Assembly: GCF_019239235.1 (NCBI RefSeq)
Contig: NZ_JAAZTS010000024.1
Coordinates: forward strand, 1-45,921
Direction of reading: 5' to 3'
DNA from: Caecibacteroides pullorum
GTDB lineage: Bacteria; Bacteroidota; Bacteroidia; Bacteroidales; Bacteroidaceae
Length of the DNA: 45,921 nucleotides
Shown here: piece by piece, positions 30,767 to 39,930 of the stretch
Numbering within the stretch: the stretch's first letter is position 1
How the letters are laid out: each line of letters opens with the position of its first letter
The notes under the pieces: generated by a model
What the model saw: only the letters and a program-made list of their open reading frames with translations
Told to the model about the DNA's origin: nothing
Databases searched by the model: none
Program-made: the position numbers and the translations under genes

Positions 30767-31432
30767 ATGGAAAAGGAAACGATATACCTCTCTTCGGCCT
30801 ATCTAGCCCCGGTGGAATACTACACCAAGCTACTGGCCTACAACCGCGTCTATGTGGAAGACTGCGACCACTACCTGAAGCAGACCTACCGCAACCGCTG
30901 CACCATTGCCGCGCCGGACGGCCCGCTGGCGCTCTCGGTGCCCATCGTCAAGCCGGACACGCTGAAGTGCCCCATGAAGGACATCCGCATCTCCGACCAC
31001 GGCAACTGGCGCCACCTGCACTGGAATGCTCTGGAATCGGCCTACAACCATACCCCTTTCTTCGAATACTACAAGGACGACTTCCGCCCCTTCTACGAAC
31101 AGAAGTACGAGTTCCTGGCCGACTTCAACGAAGCCCTGTGCCGCCTGGTCTGCTCGCTCATCGGGCTGGAACCGCAGATGGAACGCACCACGGACTACAA
31201 GACCACCTTCGCTCCCGGCGAAGACGACTTCCGCGAACGCATCCACCCCAAGAAGGACTTCCGCACGGAGGACCCCGACTTCTGCCCGCAACCCTATTAC
31301 CAGGTGTTCCAGGAACGGCTGGGCTTCCTGCCCAACCTGAGCATCGCGGACCTGCTGTTCAATATGGGACCCGAAAGCCTGCTGGTATTGCAGGCCAGCC
31401 ATCGAAGAGAAAACGTACATTCATTCATTTAA
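30767..31432 (+). CDS. WbqC-like family protein
   Basis: This 221-aa protein matches the WbqC family, named after a gene of an O-antigen cluster and not biochemically established. Conserved blocks are YLAPVEYYTKLLAY near residue 13, DHYLKQTYRNRC near 35, DHGNWRHLHWNALESAY near 77 and PFFEYYKDDFRPFY near 97. I start at ATG 30767, 13 bp after the preceding stop; the open frame extends further upstream over the peptidase paralogue but is a shadow there. It lies in the dapB operon and precedes the SDR gene by 14 bp. Confidence 0.82.
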   Translation: MEKETIYLSSAYLAPVEYYTKLLAYNRVYVEDCDHYLKQTYRNRCTIAAPDGPLALSVPIVKPDTLKCPMKDIRISDHGNWRHLHWNALESAYNHTPFFEYYKDDFRPFYEQKYEFLADFNEALCRLVCSLIGLEPQMERTTDYKTTFAPGEDDFRERIHPKKDFRTEDPDFCPQPYYQVFQERLGFLPNLSIADLLFNMGPESLLVLQASHRRENVHSFI

Positions 31433-31446
31433 ACAATATATTTATC

Positions 31447-32259
31447 ATGAAGAACTTATTTGACATCAGAGACAGAGTAGTAGTCATCACCGGAGGAACC
31501 GGCGTATTGGGTAAAGCCATCGCAGCCCACCTGGCCGAAGAAGGCGCCAAAGTGGTTATCCTTGGCCGCAAGGCCGAGGTAGGCAATGCCATCGTGGCAG
31601 ACATCAAGGCAAAGGGTGGAGAAGCCATGTTCCTGACTACCGACGTGATGGACCGCAGCAAACTGGAGCAAAATCTGGCTGACATCCTGAAGGCTTACGG
31701 ACGTGTAGACGCCCTGCTGAATGCTGCCGGAGGAAATATGCCGGGAGCCACCATCGGCCCGGACGGTACGTTCTTCGACCTGAAGATTGAAGAATTTCAA
31801 CGTGTACTCGAACTGAACCTGACCGGCACCGTATTGCCTACGCAAGTTTTCCTGAAACCGATGGTAGAACAGAAGAAGGGCGTCATCGTCAACTTCTCCA
31901 GCATGGCCGCCTTCCGCCCCATGACTCGCGTAGCAGGCTATGCCGCCGCCAAGGCAGGCATCTCCAACTACACCGCCTTCATGGCTACCGAAGTAGCCAA
32001 GAAGTTCGGCGAGGGTATCCGTGTGAACGCCATCGCGCCGGGCTTCTTCCTGACCGAACAGAACCGCACACTGCTAACCAACCCCGACGGTTCGTGGACG
32101 CAGCGCGGACAGGACGTCATCCGCCAGACTCCCTTCGGCCGCATGGGACGCCCCGAAGAACTGTGCGGAACCATCCAGTACCTCATCAGCGACGCTTCGA
32201 GCTTCGTGACGGGTACCGTGGCCGTGGTAGACGGCGGATTCAATGTATTTGCCATGTAA
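31447..32259 (+). CDS. SDR oxidoreductase, probable D-mannonate oxidoreductase (UxuB role)
   Basis: This 270-aa enzyme is a classical short-chain dehydrogenase: cofactor motif TGGTGVLG (15-22), NAAGG (92-96), and the catalytic Ser152/Tyr165/Lys169 in NFSSM and YAAAK. Placed 22 bp before uxuA, it most likely interconverts fructuronate and mannonate with NAD(P), the step before dehydration by UxuA. E. coli UxuB belongs to another family, so this is an inference from context, but SDR enzymes beside uxuA are common in Bacteroidetes. ATG 31447 gives the correct N-terminus; the longer open frame is not coding there. Confidence 0.82.
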   Translation: MKNLFDIRDRVVVITGGTGVLGKAIAAHLAEEGAKVVILGRKAEVGNAIVADIKAKGGEAMFLTTDVMDRSKLEQNLADILKAYGRVDALLNAAGGNMPGATIGPDGTFFDLKIEEFQRVLELNLTGTVLPTQVFLKPMVEQKKGVIVNFSSMAAFRPMTRVAGYAAAKAGISNYTAFMATEVAKKFGEGIRVNAIAPGFFLTEQNRTLLTNPDGSWTQRGQDVIRQTPFGRMGRPEELCGTIQYLISDASSFVTGTVAVVDGGFNVFAM

Positions 32260-32281
32260 TCCTCAAAAAAACAATACCGAT

Positions 32282-33451
32282 ATGATACTTTGCGAACAAA
32301 CCTGGCGCTGGTACGGGCCGAACGACCCTGTCAGCCTCTGGGACATCAAGCAAGCCGGAGCTACCGGCATCGTCAATGCCCTGCACCACATCCCCAACGG
32401 CGAGGTGTGGACTGTAGAAGAAATCATGAAACGCAAGCAGATGATCGAGGAAGTGGGCCTCACGTGGTCTGTGGTCGAGAGCGTGCCCGTACATGAGCAC
32501 ATCAAGACGCAGACAGGCGACTTTCAACGCTACATCGACAACTACAAGGAAAGCCTGCGCAACCTCGCCCAATGCGGCATCTACATCGTCACCTACAACT
32601 TCATGCCCGTGCTCGACTGGACACGCACCGACTTGGCCTACGAACTGCCCGACGGCAGCCGCGCCCTGCGCTTCGAACGTGCCGCCTTCATCGCCTTCGA
32701 CCTCTTCCTGCTGAAACGCCCCGGCGCCGAAGCCGACTATACCGACGAAGAGAAGGCCAAGGCACGCGCCCGCTTCGAGCAGATGACCGACGAAGACAAG
32801 CAGAAACTCGTCCGCAACATGATAGCCGGCCTGCCCGGCTCGGAAGAGAGCTTCACGCTGGAGCAGTTCCAGCACGAACTGGACCGCTACAAGGATATCA
32901 CGCCCGAACGCCTGCGCCGGAACCTCATCTACTTCCTGAGCGAAATCTGCCCCGTGGCCGACGAAGTGGGCGTGAAGCTCGTCATCCATCCCGACGACCC
33001 GCCCATGTCCATCCTGGGCCTGCCACGCATCATGAGCTGTGCCGAAGACTTCCAGGCGCTCATCGACGCCGTGCCCAACCCCAGCAACGGCCTCTGCCTC
33101 TGCACCGGTTCGCTCGGCGTCAGCAGCGCCAACGACTGCGCCGCCATGATGACCCGCTTCGCCGACCGTATCAACTTCGTGCACCTGCGCTCCACCCAGC
33201 GCGACGCTGAAGGAAACTTCCACGAGGCCAACCACCTGGAGGGCGACGTCGACATGTACGGCGTGATGAAGGCCTTCCTCGAACTGCAGCAGCGCCGCGG
33301 CGTCTCCATCCCCATGCGTCCCGACCACGGACATCAGATGGTGGACGACCTGCGCAAGAAGACCAACCCCGGCTACTCGTGCATCGGCCGCCTGCGCGGA
33401 CTGGCCGAACTGCGCGGACTGGAAATGGGAATTGCGAAATCGATTTATTAA
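32282..33451 (+). CDS. uxuA: Mannonate dehydratase
   Basis: UxuA converts D-mannonate to 2-keto-3-deoxygluconate with Mn2+ or Co2+, in glucuronate catabolism. The 389-aa protein fits the family in size and motifs: [19 protein letters not shown] near the start, [13 protein letters not shown] near 61, IHPDDPP near 236, [10 protein letters not shown] near 272, and RPDHGHQM near 346. I start at ATG 32282 because the upstream open frame overlaps the SDR gene end. It lies 22 bp after the SDR gene. The glucuronate may derive from glycosaminoglycan breakdown, as enzymes for this lie 10 kb away; the link is circumstantial. Confidence 0.95.
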   Translation: MILCEQTWRWYGPNDPVSLWDIKQAGATGIVNALHHIPNGEVWTVEEIMKRKQMIEEVGLTWSVVESVPVHEHIKTQTGDFQRYIDNYKESLRNLAQCGIYIVTYNFMPVLDWTRTDLAYELPDGSRALRFERAAFIAFDLFLLKRPGAEADYTDEEKAKARARFEQMTDEDKQKLVRNMIAGLPGSEESFTLEQFQHELDRYKDITPERLRRNLIYFLSEICPVADEVGVKLVIHPDDPPMSILGLPRIMSCAEDFQALIDAVPNPSNGLCLCTGSLGVSSANDCAAMMTRFADRINFVHLRSTQRDAEGNFHEANHLEGDVDMYGVMKAFLELQQRRGVSIPMRPDHGHQMVDDLRKKTNPGYSCIGRLRGLAELRGLEMGIAKSIY

Positions 33452-33457
33452 TTAATA

Positions 33458-33494
33458 GTTAGCGGTGAGCATATTATCTGTGCTCACCGCTAAC
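33458..33494. repeat. Palindrome of the GTTAGCGGTGAG type
   Basis: GTTAGCGGTGAGCA (33458-33471) and TGCTCACCGCTAAC (33481-33494) form a perfect 14-bp stem with a 9-nt loop, between uxuA and queH. Motifs GTTAGCGGT and GGTGAG recur in the cluster at 25367-25440. There is no U-tract. Confidence 0.7.
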
Positions 33495-33518
33495 CGTTTA
33501 CCCCTAACCACTAACTCC

Positions 33519-34106
33519 ATGCTCAAACTCCAAACTCCCAACGGCGACACCCGCATCCTGCTCCACTCGTGCTGCGCCCCCTGCTCGTCGGCCATCATCG
33601 AGTGCATGCTGGCCAACGGACTGCGCCCCACCGTGTTCTACTGCAACCCCAACATCTACCCGCAGGCAGAGTACGAGACGCGCAAGAACGAGGCCATCCG
33701 CTTCGTCACCTCCCAAGGCCTCGATTTCGTCGACGCCGACTACGACTACGCCCACTGGAAAGCCCGGATGACGGGACTGGAGGACGAGCCCGAACGCGGC
33801 CCGCGCTGCCTGCGCTGCTTCACCCTGCGCCTGACGGAGACCGCCCGCTATGCCTCGGAACACGGTTTCACGCTGTTCACCACCACCCTCGCCTCGTCGC
33901 GCTGGAAGAGTCTGGAGCAAATCAACGAGGCCGGACGATGCGCCGCCGCCCGCTACCCCGGCACCCTGTTCTGGGAGCAGAACTGGCGGAAAGACGGACT
34001 ACAGGAGCGGCGCAACCAGCTGCTCCGCGAATATGCGTTCTACAACCAACAGTACTGCGGCTGCGAATTCAGCATGAGGCGCCTCAACAAGCCGAAAGAA
34101 GGCTGA
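33519..34106 (+). CDS. queH: Epoxyqueuosine reductase QueH
   Basis: QueH performs the last step of queuosine tRNA modification, reducing epoxyqueuosine. The 195-aa protein has the DUF208/QueH cysteines: C18-C19 in HSCCAPCSS, C97/C100 in RCLRCF, and C180/C182 in QQYCGCEFS, for an iron-sulfur site and redox chemistry. Size matches. ATG 33519 lies 25 bp after the palindrome; an upstream ATG at 33465 falls inside the palindrome and is unlikely. It ends the dapB operon, before a 40-bp repeat array. Confidence 0.9.
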   Translation: MLKLQTPNGDTRILLHSCCAPCSSAIIECMLANGLRPTVFYCNPNIYPQAEYETRKNEAIRFVTSQGLDFVDADYDYAHWKARMTGLEDEPERGPRCLRCFTLRLTETARYASEHGFTLFTTTLASSRWKSLEQINEAGRCAAARYPGTLFWEQNWRKDGLQERRNQLLREYAFYNQQYCGCEFSMRRLNKPKEG

Positions 34107-34120
34107 CTGCCCCGCACTGG

Positions 34121-34400
34121 GATTCCGTCCTGCACACTGCAGGAGGCTTTCGCGCTTCGCGATTTCGTCCTGCACGCTGCAGGAAGCTTTCGCGCTTCGC
34201 GATTCCGTCCTGCACGCTGCGGCAAGCTTTCGCACTTCGCGATTTCGTCCTGCACGCTGCAGGAAGCTTTCGCGCTTCGCGATTCCGTCCTGCACGTTGC
34301 GGGAAGCTTTCGCACTTCGCGATTCCGTCCTGCACGTTGCAGGAAGCTTTCGCACTTCGCGATTCCGTCCTGCACGCTGCGGCAAGCTTTCGCAAGCCGC
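34121..34400. repeat. Tandem array of seven 40-bp units
   Basis: Seven head-to-tail copies of exactly 40 bp begin at 34121, 34161, 34201, 34241, 34281, 34321 and 34361. Each begins GATTCCGTCCTGCACGCTGC or a close variant. Copies 2 and 4 are identical; copies 3 and 7 share GGCAAG; the last diverges at its 3' end. Each unit carries two potential hairpins, CCTGCA-CGC-TGCAGG and TCGCG-CTT-CGCGA. There are no spacers, so it is not a CRISPR array. It fills the gap between the convergent queH and M16 genes. Confidence 0.95.
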
Positions 34401-34414
34401 GAAAACGCCGCCCA

Positions 34415-35671
34415 TCATTTATAAATCAATACGGAAAGATAGTCTTCGGCCAGCAGCTCGCCCGCCACGGCCAGCAGCTCGTCCGCCGTAAGCTCGGCGA
34501 CGCGGCGGCAGACGGCCTCCTGCGACTCGTAGCGGTTGTAGTGGAGGAAAGTCTTCGCCATGCCCAGGGCGTTGTTCTCGTTGTTGTCCGACGCCACGCC
34601 TATCTGGCCTATCAGCTGCTTCTGGGCGGCGGCCAGCTGCGAGGCGGTCAGGCGGCAGTCGCGCAGGCGCTTCAGCTCCTTGTGCACCAAGTGGAGGCAG
34701 AGGTCCACGTCGGCGGGGTCGCAGCCGAAGTAGATGCAGAACGTGCCCGTGTCGGTGTAGGCCGTCAGGTTCGACTCCACGTTGTAGACCAGTCCGCGGC
34801 GCTCGCGCAGTGAGACGTTCAGGCGGCTGTTCATGCCCGGCCCGCCCAGCAGGTTGTTCAGCAGGTAGAGGGCCGTGCGACGGTGGTCGTAGGCGTTGTA
34901 GCCGCGGGCGCCCAACATGACGTGCGCCTGGTTCGTACCCTTGTCCAGCACGAGGCGGTCGGGCACGTAGAGCGGCGGGGGCGTGCGGCGGGCCGTAACG
35001 GTATCGCCCATCCCACCACCGGGCAAATCGCCTACCAGCTTCTCGGCCAGGCGCACCACACGGCGGAAATCCACGTCGCCCAGAACGAAGAACACCATAT
35101 TTTCCGGCCGGTAGTAGCGGCGGGTGAAGGCCACAGCGTCCTCCGTGCGGAACGTGCGCAGCCGTTCGGGCCGTCCCAGGATGTTGCGCCCCAGCGGATG
35201 GCCGCGGAAGATGAGGTCCTCGAAATCGTCGAATATCAGTTCGGCCGGATTGTCCTCGTACGACTGTATCTCGTCGATGATGACCTCGGTCTCCTTCTCA
35301 ATTTCGCGCTGCGGAAAGGTAGAGTGGAACACGATGTCGGCCAGCAGCTCGAAGGCGCGGGCGAAATGCTCCACCAAGAAGGCCGAATAGACCACCGTCT
35401 CCTCCTTGTTGGTATAGGCGTTCAAGTCGCCGCCCACGTTCTCCATGCGGTTCAGGATGTGCCACGCCCGGCGCTTCTGCGTTCCCTTGAAGATGAGGTG
35501 CTCCACAAAGTGGGCCATGCCCTGCTCCTCTTCGCCTTCGTCGCGCGTGCCGGCATCGACGGCAAATCCACAATAAGCCACCCGCGAGCGCAGGGGCTCG
35601 TGGATGATGCGCAGGCCGTTAGCCAGCGTATGCACGTGATACTCCGGTTCCCCGGTTTCAAACTTCTTCAT
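34415..35671 (-). CDS. M16 family zinc peptidase
   Basis: This 418-aa protein belongs to the insulinase/pitrilysin family. The inverted zinc motif HxxEH is H54-F-V-E57-H58, and the third ligand is probably E134 in VIIDEI, 76 residues after H58 as in other members. The C-terminal half repeats the fold without the motif (NNLLGGPGMNSRLNVSLRERRGLVYNV). There is no signal peptide, so it is probably cytoplasmic; the substrate is unknown. It has its own -7 box 29 bp upstream and divergently faces the PfkB kinase gene. Its 3' end meets the 40-bp array. Confidence 0.92.
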   Translation of the reverse strand: MKKFETGEPEYHVHTLANGLRIIHEPLRSRVAYCGFAVDAGTRDEGEEEQGMAHFVEHLIFKGTQKRRAWHILNRMENVGGDLNAYTNKEETVVYSAFLVEHFARAFELLADIVFHSTFPQREIEKETEVIIDEIQSYEDNPAELIFDDFEDLIFRGHPLGRNILGRPERLRTFRTEDAVAFTRRYYRPENMVFFVLGDVDFRRVVRLAEKLVGDLPGGGMGDTVTARRTPPPLYVPDRLVLDKGTNQAHVMLGARGYNAYDHRRTALYLLNNLLGGPGMNSRLNVSLRERRGLVYNVESNLTAYTDTGTFCIYFGCDPADVDLCLHLVHKELKRLRDCRLTASQLAAAQKQLIGQIGVASDNNENNALGMAKTFLHYNRYESQEAVCRRVAELTADELLAVAGELLAEDYLSVLIYK

Positions 35672-35699
35672 CGGTCGGTTTTCTTACATTTTGCGCCTG

Positions 35700-35707
35700 C
35701 AAAAATA
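35700..35707 (-). promoter_or_regulatory. -7 box for the M16 peptidase gene
   Basis: The minus-strand sequence TATTTTTG matches TAnnTTTG, 29 bp upstream of the ATG. No standard -33 box. Confidence 0.5.
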
Positions 35708-35719
35708 CAACAAAACCTA

Positions 35720-35749
35720 TTGCGTTTTATGGAAAATTGCGGATATTTG
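35720..35749 (+). promoter_or_regulatory. Likely promoter of the PfkB kinase gene
   Basis: TTG (35720-35722) is separated by 19 bp from GATATTTG (35742-35749), which differs from TAnnTTTG only in the first base. The ATG lies 65 bp downstream. Confidence 0.5.
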
Positions 35750-35814
35750 CACCCGGCAAAAGCGGGAAGACGCGCCCCGGCCGCCTCCCCGCGAGCGTAA
35801 AAACATCATTCACT

Positions 35815-36750
35815 ATGCGAAAAGTAATCGGCATCGGAGAAACCATTCTCGACATTCTCTTCCGCAACGGGCAGCCCACCGCGGCCGTACCCGGCGGTTC
35901 TGTTTTCAACGGCCTCGTGTCGCTGAGCCGTGCGGGTGTCCCTATCCGCTTCATCAGCGAGACGGGCAACGACCAGGTAGGCAATATCATCCTCCAGTTC
36001 ATGCGCGACAACGGCATGCCCACGGAACACGTCAACGTTTTCCCCGACGGCAAGTCACCCGTGTCGCTCGCCTTCCTCAACGAACGGAACGACGCCGCAT
36101 ACCTCTTTTATAAAGACTATCCCCGCCAGCGACTCGACGTGGTGTGGCCCGAAGTAAACGAAGACGACATCGTCATCCTCGGTTCTTATTACGCCCTGAA
36201 CCCCGTGCTACGCGACAAAATCGTGGAACTGCTGGACATGGCGCGTGCCAAGAAAGCCATCGTCTACTACGACCCCAACTTCCGCTCCACGTACAAGGAA
36301 GAAGCTATCAAGCTGGCGCCCACCATCATCGAAAATCTGGAATACGCCGACATCGTCCGAGGATCAGTAGACGACTTCTTTTACATGTACAACCTGCAAG
36401 ACGTGGACAAGATTTACAAGGACAAAATCAAGTTCTACTGCCGCAACTTCATCTGCACCGCCGGACACAAAGACATCGCCTTGCGCACGGCTCACTTCAG
36501 CAAGGATTACCCTATTCCGACAGTAGAAACCGTCAGCACCGTCGGCGCAGGCGACAACTTCAACGCCGGTATCATCTACGGCCTGTTGAAGCTGGATATC
36601 CGCTACGACGACCTGAACGACCTGGACGAAGCGCGCTGGAACCGCGTGATGGACTACGGCATCGCCTTCGCCACGGAGTCGTGCCGCAGCCTGAACAACA
36701 GCATCTCCCCGGAATTTGCAGAAAAATTAAAGATAGAAAAAGAAGCATAA
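35815..36750 (+). CDS. PfkB family carbohydrate kinase
   Basis: This 311-aa ribokinase-fold kinase phosphorylates a sugar with ATP. The N-terminal signature PGGSVFNGLVSLSRAG lies at 26-41, and the C-terminal signature STVGAGDNFNAG at 241-252 contains catalytic D247. Overall it looks like a fructokinase- or 2-keto-3-deoxygluconate-kinase-like member. KDG kinase would complete the UxuA pathway encoded 2 kb away, but the two lie in separate transcripts, and the sequence does not decide. ATG 35815 gives the proper MRKVIGIGETILD start. Confidence 0.88.
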   Translation: MRKVIGIGETILDILFRNGQPTAAVPGGSVFNGLVSLSRAGVPIRFISETGNDQVGNIILQFMRDNGMPTEHVNVFPDGKSPVSLAFLNERNDAAYLFYKDYPRQRLDVVWPEVNEDDIVILGSYYALNPVLRDKIVELLDMARAKKAIVYYDPNFRSTYKEEAIKLAPTIIENLEYADIVRGSVDDFFYMYNLQDVDKIYKDKIKFYCRNFICTAGHKDIALRTAHFSKDYPIPTVETVSTVGAGDNFNAGIIYGLLKLDIRYDDLNDLDEARWNRVMDYGIAFATESCRSLNNSISPEFAEKLKIEKEA

Positions 36751-36789
36751 AAGGGGCACCCGTCCAATACGCCTTGAACGCAATTTTCC

Positions 36790-36797
36790 TATATTTG
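36790..36797 (+). promoter_or_regulatory. -7 box for the phosphatase gene
   Basis: TATATTTG matches TAnnTTTG, 79 bp upstream of the ATG. Confidence 0.6.
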
Positions 36798-36803
36798 TGA
36801 TAA

Positions 36804-36844
36804 CCGGCTTTCCGGGGACGGCATCCGTCCCGCATGGAAGCCGG
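36804..36844 (+). other. Double hairpin in the phosphatase leader
   Basis: CCGGCTTTCC (36804-36813) pairs with GGAAGCCGG (36836-36844) with one bulged base; inside, GGGACGG (36815-36821) pairs with CCGTCCC (36825-36831) around CAT. It starts where transcription from the -7 box at 36790 should begin, giving the mRNA a structured 5' end. No U-tract follows. Confidence 0.65.
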
Positions 36845-36876
36845 ATTTCTGTCCATCCAAAAGAAAATTCGCAAGT

Positions 36877-37947
36877 ATGTATAGAAATTTGTATTGCCTG
36901 TTAATGTTAGCTGCCCTGCTCCCGTCGTGCAGCAAAACCAGTCCACGCATCTCCGTCGTGTGCGAAGAAAACAACGTAGGGAACAGCGTCGTGAAATGGG
37001 AAACCATCCCCGAAATCCCCGGCGAAGTCAAAGTCTATGCATCTGAAAGCCCGGAACACACGGGCACGGAACATCTCGTAGCCAGCGCACCCATCTCCGA
37101 CCAGCACCTGACCATCATCACCACCGACCCCATGCGCCGGTATTATTACCGGATGGTTTTCGCCGAGAAATACAAGGTAGACATGGCTACACGCAACATC
37201 AACATCCCGGGCATACAGAATTTCCGCGACCTCGGAGGCTATCCCTCCTACCCGCATCATAAATTCGTCCGCTGGGGAATGCTCTACCGTTCCGGTGAAA
37301 TCAACAGACTACGCAAAGGTTCACTAAAAAAACTGAAAAACCTGGGAATACGAACCATCATCGACCTCCGTTCGCCCGAAGAGAAAATAGAACTCAGTAA
37401 AAGCCTGGAGAAAAACTTCAGCGTAGTATCTATCCCCATCGCTACTGGAAACATGGAACAAATCATTAACGGCGTGCAAGACCGAAGCATCCGTAGTGAT
37501 ACAGTTTACCGCATCGTGGAACGCATGAACCGTGAATTGATTACCAAATACGCGGCACAATACCGCAAAGTATTTGACCTCCTGCTCAATGAGGACAACT
37601 ACCCCGTCGTCATCCACTGTTCCTCTGGTAAAGGCCGCACAGGTATTGTCTCAGCGCTCATTTTAGCCTGCCTCGATGTCAACGAAGACAAAATCATGGA
37701 AGACTACCGCCTGAGCAACGATTACTTCAACATTCCTCGGGCTACCCGCTACGCCTACAACTTGCCCGTCCGCTCGCAGGAAGCCATCACTACACTCTTC
37801 TCCGCCCGCGAAGACTTCCTGAACGCAGCCAAGGAGGAAGCCGAACGCCAGTATGGCGACATCAAAACCTATCTGCGCGAAGGCATCGGCCTCAGCAAGC
37901 AGGAAATGAAACATCTGCGGAATATCCTGCTGACAAAGCAGCCGTAA
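36877..37947 (+). CDS. Lipoprotein tyrosine phosphatase (Y_phosphatase3 type)
   Basis: This 356-aa protein has a lipoprotein signal (lipobox LLPSC, Cys18), an N-terminal beta domain (about 20-105) and a PTP domain. NFRDLGGYPS near 115-124 and the P-loop HCSSGKGRTG (247-256), with catalytic C248 and R254, are the family signatures; IIDLRSPEEK near 161-170 is another. Being lipid-anchored outside the cytoplasm, its substrate is unknown. A structured leader precedes it. The helicase gene follows on the same strand but has its own promoter. Confidence 0.9.
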   Translation: MYRNLYCLLMLAALLPSCSKTSPRISVVCEENNVGNSVVKWETIPEIPGEVKVYASESPEHTGTEHLVASAPISDQHLTIITTDPMRRYYYRMVFAEKYKVDMATRNINIPGIQNFRDLGGYPSYPHHKFVRWGMLYRSGEINRLRKGSLKKLKNLGIRTIIDLRSPEEKIELSKSLEKNFSVVSIPIATGNMEQIINGVQDRSIRSDTVYRIVERMNRELITKYAAQYRKVFDLLLNEDNYPVVIHCSSGKGRTGIVSALILACLDVNEDKIMEDYRLSNDYFNIPRATRYAYNLPVRSQEAITTLFSAREDFLNAAKEEAERQYGDIKTYLREGIGLSKQEMKHLRNILLTKQP

Positions 37948-37956
37948 GACAATCCG

Positions 37957-37975
37957 AAAACGAAGCTTTCGTTTT
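37957..37975 (+). terminator. Weak terminator-like hairpin overlapping the helicase promoter
   Basis: AAAACGAA (37957-37964) pairs with TTCGTTTT (37968-37975) around a 3-nt loop, just after the phosphatase stop. The last arm ends in TTTT and overlaps the -33 box TTTG (37973-37976). Confidence 0.4.
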
Positions 37976-38003
37976 GTACTTCACTCGGTTTGCACTATCT
38001 TTG
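37973..38003 (+). promoter_or_regulatory. Canonical Bacteroides promoter of the helicase gene
   Basis: TTTG (37973-37976), 19 bp, then TATCTTTG (37996-38003): an exact match to the TTTG-N19-TAnnTTTG consensus. The ATG lies 31 bp downstream. Confidence 0.85.
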
Positions 38004-38034
38004 TCCCCAAAACATAAAGAGATACAAAGATTTA

Positions 38035-39903
38035 ATGAAGACATTTGAAGAGCTTGGTGTGTCGCCGGAGATACGCCGCGCCATCGAAGAGATGGGATAT
38101 GCGTATCCCATGCCAGTACAAGAAGAAGTAATTCCCTATCTTTTGGGAGAAAACAATGACGTGGTGGCTCTGGCACAGACAGGCACCGGAAAGACAGCGG
38201 CCTTCGGACTGCCGCTGACACAGAAAATCGACGTCAGCAAACAATATCCACAATCACTGATCCTCTGCCCCACGCGTGAGCTCTGTCTCCAGATTGCGGG
38301 CGACCTGAACGACTACAGCAAGTATATCAACGGCTTACGCGTGCTGCCCGTCTACGGTGGCTCGTCCATCGAAAGCCAGATCAAGGCCCTGAAACGCGGC
38401 GTGCACATCATCGTGGCTACGCCCGGCCGCCTGCTCGACCTCATGGAGCGCAAGACCGTCTCCCTGGTCACCATCCAGAACGTGGTGATGGACGAGGCCG
38501 ACGAAATGCTCAACATGGGCTTCACCGACAGCATCAACGCCATCCTGGCCGACGTGCCCGAAGAACGCAACACTCTGCTCTTCTCGGCCACCATGAGCCC
38601 CGAAATAGCCCGCATCTCGAAGAACTATCTGCACGACGCCAAGGAAATCACCATCGGACGCAAGAACGAGGGAACGGCCAACGTGAAGCACATCGTCTAC
38701 GTGGTCCATGCCAAGGACAAGTACGAGACGCTGAAACGCATCGTCGACTATTATCCGCAGATATACGGCATCATCTTCTGCCGCACCCGCAAGGAGACGC
38801 AGGAGATAGCCGACAAGCTGATGCAGGAAGGTTACAACGCTGACTCGCTACACGGTGAACTGTCGCAGGCGCAGCGCGACGCCGTGATGCAGAAGTTCCG
38901 CATCCGCAACCTGCAGCTGCTCGTGGCTACCGACGTGGCCGCCCGCGGACTGGACGTGGACGACCTGACGCACGTCATCAACTACGGCCTGCCCGACGAC
39001 ACCGAAAGCTACACTCACCGCAGCGGACGTACCGGACGCGCCGGAAAGACGGGCACCTCCATCGCCATCATCAACCTGCGCGAGAAGGGCAAAATGCGCG
39101 AAATAGAACGCATCATCGCCAAGAAATTCGAGACAGGCGTCATGCCTACCGCCAAGCAAATCTGCGAAAAGCAGTTGATGAAAGTCATCGACGACCTGGA
39201 AAAAGTGAAGGTGAACGAAGAAGAGATAGCTGACTTCATGCCCGACGTCTGCCGCAAGCTGGATTGGCTGTCCAAGGAAGACCTCATCAAGCGCATGGTG
39301 TCGCACGAGTTCAACCGCTTCGTGGAATACTACCGTGATCGCGAAGAAATAGAGACCGTCGGCACCAACGAAGAGAAGAAAGCTGGAAAAGGTAAAAAGA
39401 ACGGCAGCCGCAAGGCCGAAGCGGGCTTCACGCGCCTCTTCATCAACGTGGGCAAAACAGACAACTTCTTCCCCACCGATCTCATCGGCCTCATCAACAG
39501 TAACACGAAAGGCCGCGTCGACCTGGGACGTATCGACCTGATGCGCAACTTCTCGTTCTTCGAAGTGGACGAGGCCGAAGCCGATAAGGTCATCAAAGCC
39601 CTGAACCGCACACGCTGGAACGGACGGAAAATCTCCGTCGAGCCGGCCGGAGAAGCCGACGAGAATACGGGCAGGAAAAAGGCCGAACGCAAAACCGAGA
39701 AGCCTGAACGCAAGAAAGCCGAAAAGCCCGCTAAGGAACCCAGACGCGCCAAGCCCAGCCGCGAAGAGCGCGGATACACCAAGCCCCGCGGCCGCAAGGA
39801 CGACTGGAAGCAATTCTTCCAGCACGAAAACGGGCTCAAGGGGCCCGAACCCGACTTCAGCGAAGAGGGCTGGGCCAAGCCGTCGAAGAAAAAAAAGAAA
39901 TAA
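38035..39903 (+). CDS. DEAD-box RNA helicase with DbpA-type RNA-binding domain
   Basis: This 622-aa ATP-dependent RNA helicase probably acts in ribosome assembly or cold response. Helicase motifs are in order: Q motif near 25, AQTGTGKT (47-54), PTRELC, TPGR (129-132), DEAD (153-156), SAT, VATDVAARGLDV and HRSGRTGRAG. A DbpA/CsdA-type RNA-binding fold follows (FTRLFINVGKTDNFFPTDLIGLI, near 464). The tail of about 90 residues is Lys/Arg/Glu-rich. ATG 38035 fits the promoter; a frame extension to 37990 would overlap the -7 box. oxyR begins 27 bp after the stop. Confidence 0.94.
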   Translation: MKTFEELGVSPEIRRAIEEMGYAYPMPVQEEVIPYLLGENNDVVALAQTGTGKTAAFGLPLTQKIDVSKQYPQSLILCPTRELCLQIAGDLNDYSKYINGLRVLPVYGGSSIESQIKALKRGVHIIVATPGRLLDLMERKTVSLVTIQNVVMDEADEMLNMGFTDSINAILADVPEERNTLLFSATMSPEIARISKNYLHDAKEITIGRKNEGTANVKHIVYVVHAKDKYETLKRIVDYYPQIYGIIFCRTRKETQEIADKLMQEGYNADSLHGELSQAQRDAVMQKFRIRNLQLLVATDVAARGLDVDDLTHVINYGLPDDTESYTHRSGRTGRAGKTGTSIAIINLREKGKMREIERIIAKKFETGVMPTAKQICEKQLMKVIDDLEKVKVNEEEIADFMPDVCRKLDWLSKEDLIKRMVSHEFNRFVEYYRDREEIETVGTNEEKKAGKGKKNGSRKAEAGFTRLFINVGKTDNFFPTDLIGLINSNTKGRVDLGRIDLMRNFSFFEVDEAEADKVIKALNRTRWNGRKISVEPAGEADENTGRKKAERKTEKPERKKAEKPAKEPRRAKPSREERGYTKPRGRKDDWKQFFQHENGLKGPEPDFSEEGWAKPSKKKKK

Positions 39904-39930
39904 ACCGAAGAACCTCAAACGACCGATACC

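Noticed and set aside
34040..34375. Open frames on the minus strand over the 40-bp array
   Set aside because: The 40-bp period is not a multiple of three and the frames are open because the repeat lacks stops; all three minus frames look alike. They are not proteins.
34121..34400. Possible CRISPR array
   Set aside because: The units are head-to-tail without unique spacers and no cas genes are present.
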